Below, one piece after another: positions 63,660 through 64,000 of a DNA stretch of 64,000 bases (its first letter is position 1; each line of letters opens with the position of its first letter). The notes under the pieces were generated by a model that did no database searches, was not told where the DNA came from, and saw only the letters and a program-made list of their open reading frames with translations. The stretch covers positions 4,345,729 to 4,409,728 of the forward strand of contig CM029386.1 of assembly GCA_017165825.1 (NCBI GenBank). Reading direction: 5' to 3'. Position numbers and translations under genes: made by a program. Source of the DNA: Hepsetus odoe. Its lineage: Eukaryota; Chordata; Actinopteri; Characiformes; Hepsetidae.

Positions 63660-64000
63660 CGTGGAGCGCTGGCAAAAGCCTGAGAGATCTCGGACAGCTG
63701 TTGTGTGACCCATGGCTGGTAGCTCTTGGTGAATATGCAGACTCTGAGTGAAGTGTGGGTTGACGAATATATGGCAGTTGTTTTGAGGACAAGGAATTTA
63801 AAGATCATATTGACCTTTTCTGTTTATTTGAGGATGAAACAGGAATGGTATTCCTACACGATGTTCATGTGTCTCTGTTTTAAGATAAACTCTTGTGGCA
63901 TTCACATTTTGAGATCAGCTGTAAATTTCCCTCACAATAAGCCGGACAGCAAGGTTTACGTCCAAACTTTGTTTATGTTGTACAGTTTCATTAAGTACTG
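63660..64000 (+). repeat. Repeat R2, copy 2, running off the window
   Basis: It aligns with 47776-48190 with scattered differences and small indels. If R2 is a retroviral LTR or leader, a second provirus may begin beyond the window end. Confidence 0.7.

Overview
The window is eukaryotic, repeat-rich DNA from a teleost fish, most likely an ostariophysan such as a catfish, characin or cyprinid, though the order cannot be fixed from sequence alone. The evidence is the fish-type NLR (NLR-C / NLRC3-like) exons with FISNA-NACHT, LRR and B30.2 domains, the fish SINEs with the shared gtcgctctggataagagcgtctgctaaatg-type tail, Rex1/Rex3-type LINEs, Tc1/mariner elements, and many CA and GA microsatellites. 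There is one 500-base assembly gap (410-909). No bacterial-style operons, CRISPR arrays or plasmid functions are present.

Host genes. All recognisable host coding sequence belongs to one immune-receptor family, and most of it is broken. Locus A (minus strand, about 34090 down to 21924) is a nearly complete gene: 5' UTR exon, pyrin-domain exon, 26-codon linker, FISNA-NACHT exon, two LRR exons, a 47-bp linker exon and a B30.2 (PRY-SPRY) exon. Its splice sites and phases are kept, but the NACHT exon has at least four frame breaks and the B30.2 exon has one in-frame TAG. Locus B (plus, 37136-42053) has a RING finger fused to FISNA-NACHT, one in-frame TAA, a truncated exon end and two LRR exons. 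Locus C (plus, 5206-6531) is a set of N-terminal NLR exons, one broken by a 7-bp tandem duplication. Locus D (minus, 1481-1726) is an LRR and linker remnant. Locus E (minus, 57028-57708) is an intact B30.2 exon plus linker with nothing recognisable upstream.

Mobile DNA fills the rest. 0-5 kb: SINEs, a gag-like zinc-ribbon ORF and a Tc1 copy carrying a solo LTR. 6.8-9.4 kb: a 2.4-kb LTR element with a coiled-coil ORF, nested in another LTR. 10-16.4 kb: RTE, SINE, Ty3/gypsy pol, an endogenous retrovirus env with 3' LTR, and a Tx1-type LINE. 28-35 kb: RTE and Rex1-like pieces inside and upstream of locus A. 38.9-43.5 kb: a MITE, LTR pieces and LINE ends inside and after locus B. 44.3-47.3 kb: a full-length but RT-deleted Rex3-like LINE with a 12-bp target duplication. 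47.8-52.3 kb: endogenous retrovirus gag-pol. 52.5-56.5 kb: RTE, a TTAGC minisatellite, LINE ends and an integrase remnant. 58-61 kb: a second coiled-coil LTR element. 62-63.5 kb: a second Tc1 copy with DD37E spacing.

The least expected signals are the family of small LTR elements that encode only a coiled-coil protein and lack a visible primer-binding site (about eight traces), several perfect short palindromes suggestive of template switching, and a pair of candidate promoters (a CRE/TATA cluster at 21.7 kb and an exact GTCACGTGAC box at 36.35 kb) next to unidentified exon-like sequence.
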